From CAYLYU01 sp964501925 (GTDB lineage Bacteria; Pseudomonadota; Zetaproteobacteria; Mariprofundales; Mariprofundaceae): a DNA stretch of 40,585 nt. The notes under the pieces are model-generated. The model searched no databases. It was given only the letters and a program-made list of their open reading frames with translations, and had not been told where the DNA came from. Location of the stretch: positions 1-40,585 of the forward strand of contig CAZCTM010000019.1 in the NCBI GenBank assembly GCA_964501925.1, written 5' to 3'. The translations under genes and the position numbers were made by a program. Shown piece after piece: positions 39,565-40,585 of this stretch. Within the stretch, counting starts at the first letter, position 1, and every line of letters begins with the position of its first letter.

Positions 39565-39902
39565 TGATTTTCCTCCTGATCTTGCATGGGACAGCAATGA
39601 TCCACCCATATTTCTACCTGTCCCCAGTGGGCTGTACCGCTTCGATGATAATAGCGGCGCCTCAGTCTTCCTTGAATGTCGACCCTCCGGCCTTCATACC
39701 TGAGCAGCAATTCCGCGGGATCTTTCAGGGCGTGCAATGGCAGGGGTTGGTTCAATTCCACCGTTTTGTTGACGGGACCCAGGCCGGGTCGGGGCAAATA
39801 AAGGTTGCCCACGACAGCCAGGGTTCCATCCGGTGTCCAGCGCTGCCGGAGATCCGCCAGTCTGCCCGCCAGTCTGACCTGGTTGACGTCAGTCTGAGGC
39901 AT
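39561..39902 (-). CDS. priB: primosomal replication protein PriB-like (OB fold)
   Basis: A 113-residue single-stranded-DNA-binding OB-fold protein located between rpsF and rpsR, the conserved place of priB. The opening NQVRLAGRLADL and the VDIQGRLRRRYYHRSGTAHWGQVEIWVD strand-loop pattern fit PriB, which helps reload DnaB at stalled forks. It overlaps rpsF by 14 bases and rpsR by 4. Sequence conservation is low in this family, so the call rests partly on context. Confidence 0.8.
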   Translation of the reverse strand: MPQTDVNQVRLAGRLADLRQRWTPDGTLAVVGNLYLPRPGLGPVNKTVELNQPLPLHALKDPAELLLRYEGRRVDIQGRLRRRYYHRSGTAHWGQVEIWVDHCCPMQDQEENQ

Positions 39903-40377
39903 CCTTTTCCACCGCCTGCGACCCTTCGGTTTCGGCAGCTTTCTCGTTACCCCCGGTTATGGCCTCTTCCTTTTCGGGCTTGGCGCTTGCTTCCGGCCCT
40001 GCCTCCGCCTCCGTCGGTTCGGGTTCAGGTGCCGCAGATTCCTTTTCCTTCACCGTGGTTCTACGACGCATCAGCGGTGAAGGTTCATCTGAAAGCTCGG
40101 TCAAACGGGTGGTCATGAAACGAAGGATGGTTTCATCAAGAGACAGCGCCCGCTCAAGTGCGCTGACGGCCCGGGAGTCACCGTCAACCACGAGCAGTAT
40201 GTAATGCCCACGTTTACGCTTGGCAATGCTGTATGCCAGCGTCCGCACGCCCCAGTATTCGCGCTTGACGACACGTCCCCCCGCCTTTTCGATCCGTTCG
40301 ATCAGGCTGTTGGTAAGCTCTTCGACATTGCTTTGGGACACGTCCGGATTGACGATAAAAATGGTTTCGTAATACAT
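39889..40377 (-). CDS. rpsF: 30S ribosomal protein bS6 with long acidic C-terminal tail
   Basis: A 162-residue bS6. Residues 1-100 are the normal ferredoxin-like protein (MYYETIFIVNPD, then GVRTLAYSIAKRKRGHYILL). The remainder (about 108-162) is an extra low-complexity tail rich in Glu, Ala and Pro. Most bS6 are 95-135 residues. A GAGAGGAG ribosome site precedes the ATG. It is the first gene of the long minus-strand operon; bS6 and bS18 pair on the ribosome platform and often repress this mRNA. Confidence 0.96.
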   Translation of the reverse strand: MYYETIFIVNPDVSQSNVEELTNSLIERIEKAGGRVVKREYWGVRTLAYSIAKRKRGHYILLVVDGDSRAVSALERALSLDETILRFMTTRLTELSDEPSPLMRRRTTVKEKESAAPEPEPTEAEAGPEASAKPEKEEAITGGNEKAAETEGSQAVEKDASD

Positions 40378-40532
40378 GGCGCTCCTCTCGGGTTCCGCCC
40401 AGGATCACTATGCGCCACCTGAGCGAGGGATATCAGTATATTTTCTTGTGTCGTGGCCAAGGCGGCCAGCAACAGAAGGCGGCGCAGGATATGTCCACAG
40501 CAGTGCTTTTGCAAGCGGGCATGAACGATGCA
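40378..40532 (-). promoter_or_regulatory. rpsF leader region
   Basis: A 155-base region between rpsF and the putative IS end. On the minus strand a TATACT (40435-40440) could be a -10 element, with TTGGCC 14 bases upstream, which is too short for a good sigma-70 promoter. A small hairpin near the ribosome site (CTGGG..CCCGAG) is possible. The usual bS6:bS18 mRNA site cannot be confirmed by eye. Confidence 0.35.
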
Positions 40533-40585
40533 TGTTAGCCCAAAATGAAAACTTCCGCTTTTAGCAAAGTAGAAATTTCCGCTTC
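40533..40585. mobile_element. terminal repeats of an IS21-family-like element (edge, partial)
   Basis: From TGTTAGCC at 40533 to the window edge the DNA changes character (AT-richer) and holds two imperfect direct repeats of about 20 bases, 40541-40560 and 40565-40584, both ending TTCCGCTT and agreeing at about 16 of 20 positions. TGT-start ends with multiple direct repeats of this wording are, from memory, typical of IS21-family (istA/istB) elements. The transposase genes would lie to the right, outside the window. Only one end is seen, so no target duplication can be checked. Confidence 0.55.

Overview
The window (about 40.6 kb, moderately GC-rich, densely coded, no gap over 300 bases without a gene) is chromosomal DNA of a Gram-negative proteobacterium. 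LPS-heptose genes, lipoproteins with lipoboxes, a PilQ secretin, LpoA and an MCE-type lipid transporter all require an outer membrane. LpoA, YraN, a DiaA/GmhA-like SIS protein, a YraP-like BON lipoprotein, PriB between rpsF and rpsR, and dnaB-alr are typical of Gammaproteobacteria. The stand-alone RfaE2 (not a fused HldE), permease-first MCE operon and unusual pilus genes suggest a divergent lineage (beta/gamma border, Zetaproteobacteria- or Magnetococcia-like). I cannot fix the genus from the sequence alone.

Layout. 119-1646 (-): a DUF1992 protein and an alpha/beta-hydrolase lipoprotein. 1747-4723 (+): an SppA-type S49 peptidase and a UMF1-type MFS carrier. 4755-8606 (-): a six-gene operon rsmI-yraN-gmhA/diaA-(deoxyhypusine-synthase-like)-BON lipoprotein-rfaE2. 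8605-10527 (+): lpoA, whose stop codon abuts the stop codon of mrcA (PBP1A, 10528-12879, -), its expected partner.

12860-28192 (+): a type IV pilus supercluster. Four minor pilins (fimT, pilV, pilW, pilX) are followed by a 700-residue exported protein of unknown family where PilY1 normally sits, a DUF4124-cytochrome c fusion, then pilM, pilN, pilO and pilQ with no pilP, a giant Ig-repeat lipoprotein, and finally aroK and aroB. This is the classical ponA/pilMNOPQ-aroKB locus with minor-pilin genes inserted before pilM, pilP missing and a lipoprotein inserted before aroK. A bidirectional hairpin terminator closes it at 28202-28225.

28258-40377 (-): a long array read from the right edge: rpsF, priB, rpsR, DUF2232 protein, rplI, dnaB, alr, mlaE, mlaF, mlaD-like MCE protein, a TPR protein, then a YbdK-type carboxylate-amine ligase, an M20 amidohydrolase, fxsA and a Bax-inhibitor-1/YccA protein. 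The last about 50 bases (40533-40585) look like the terminal repeats of an IS21-family element lying just upstream of rpsF.

Functionally the window joins envelope building (PBP1A/LpoA, heptose, alanine racemase, lipid transport), type IV pilus assembly, aromatic amino-acid precursor synthesis and replication/translation housekeeping. The most unusual part is the pilus locus, where an uncharacterised large exported protein, a haem protein and an Ig-repeat lipoprotein accompany an otherwise normal pilus machine.
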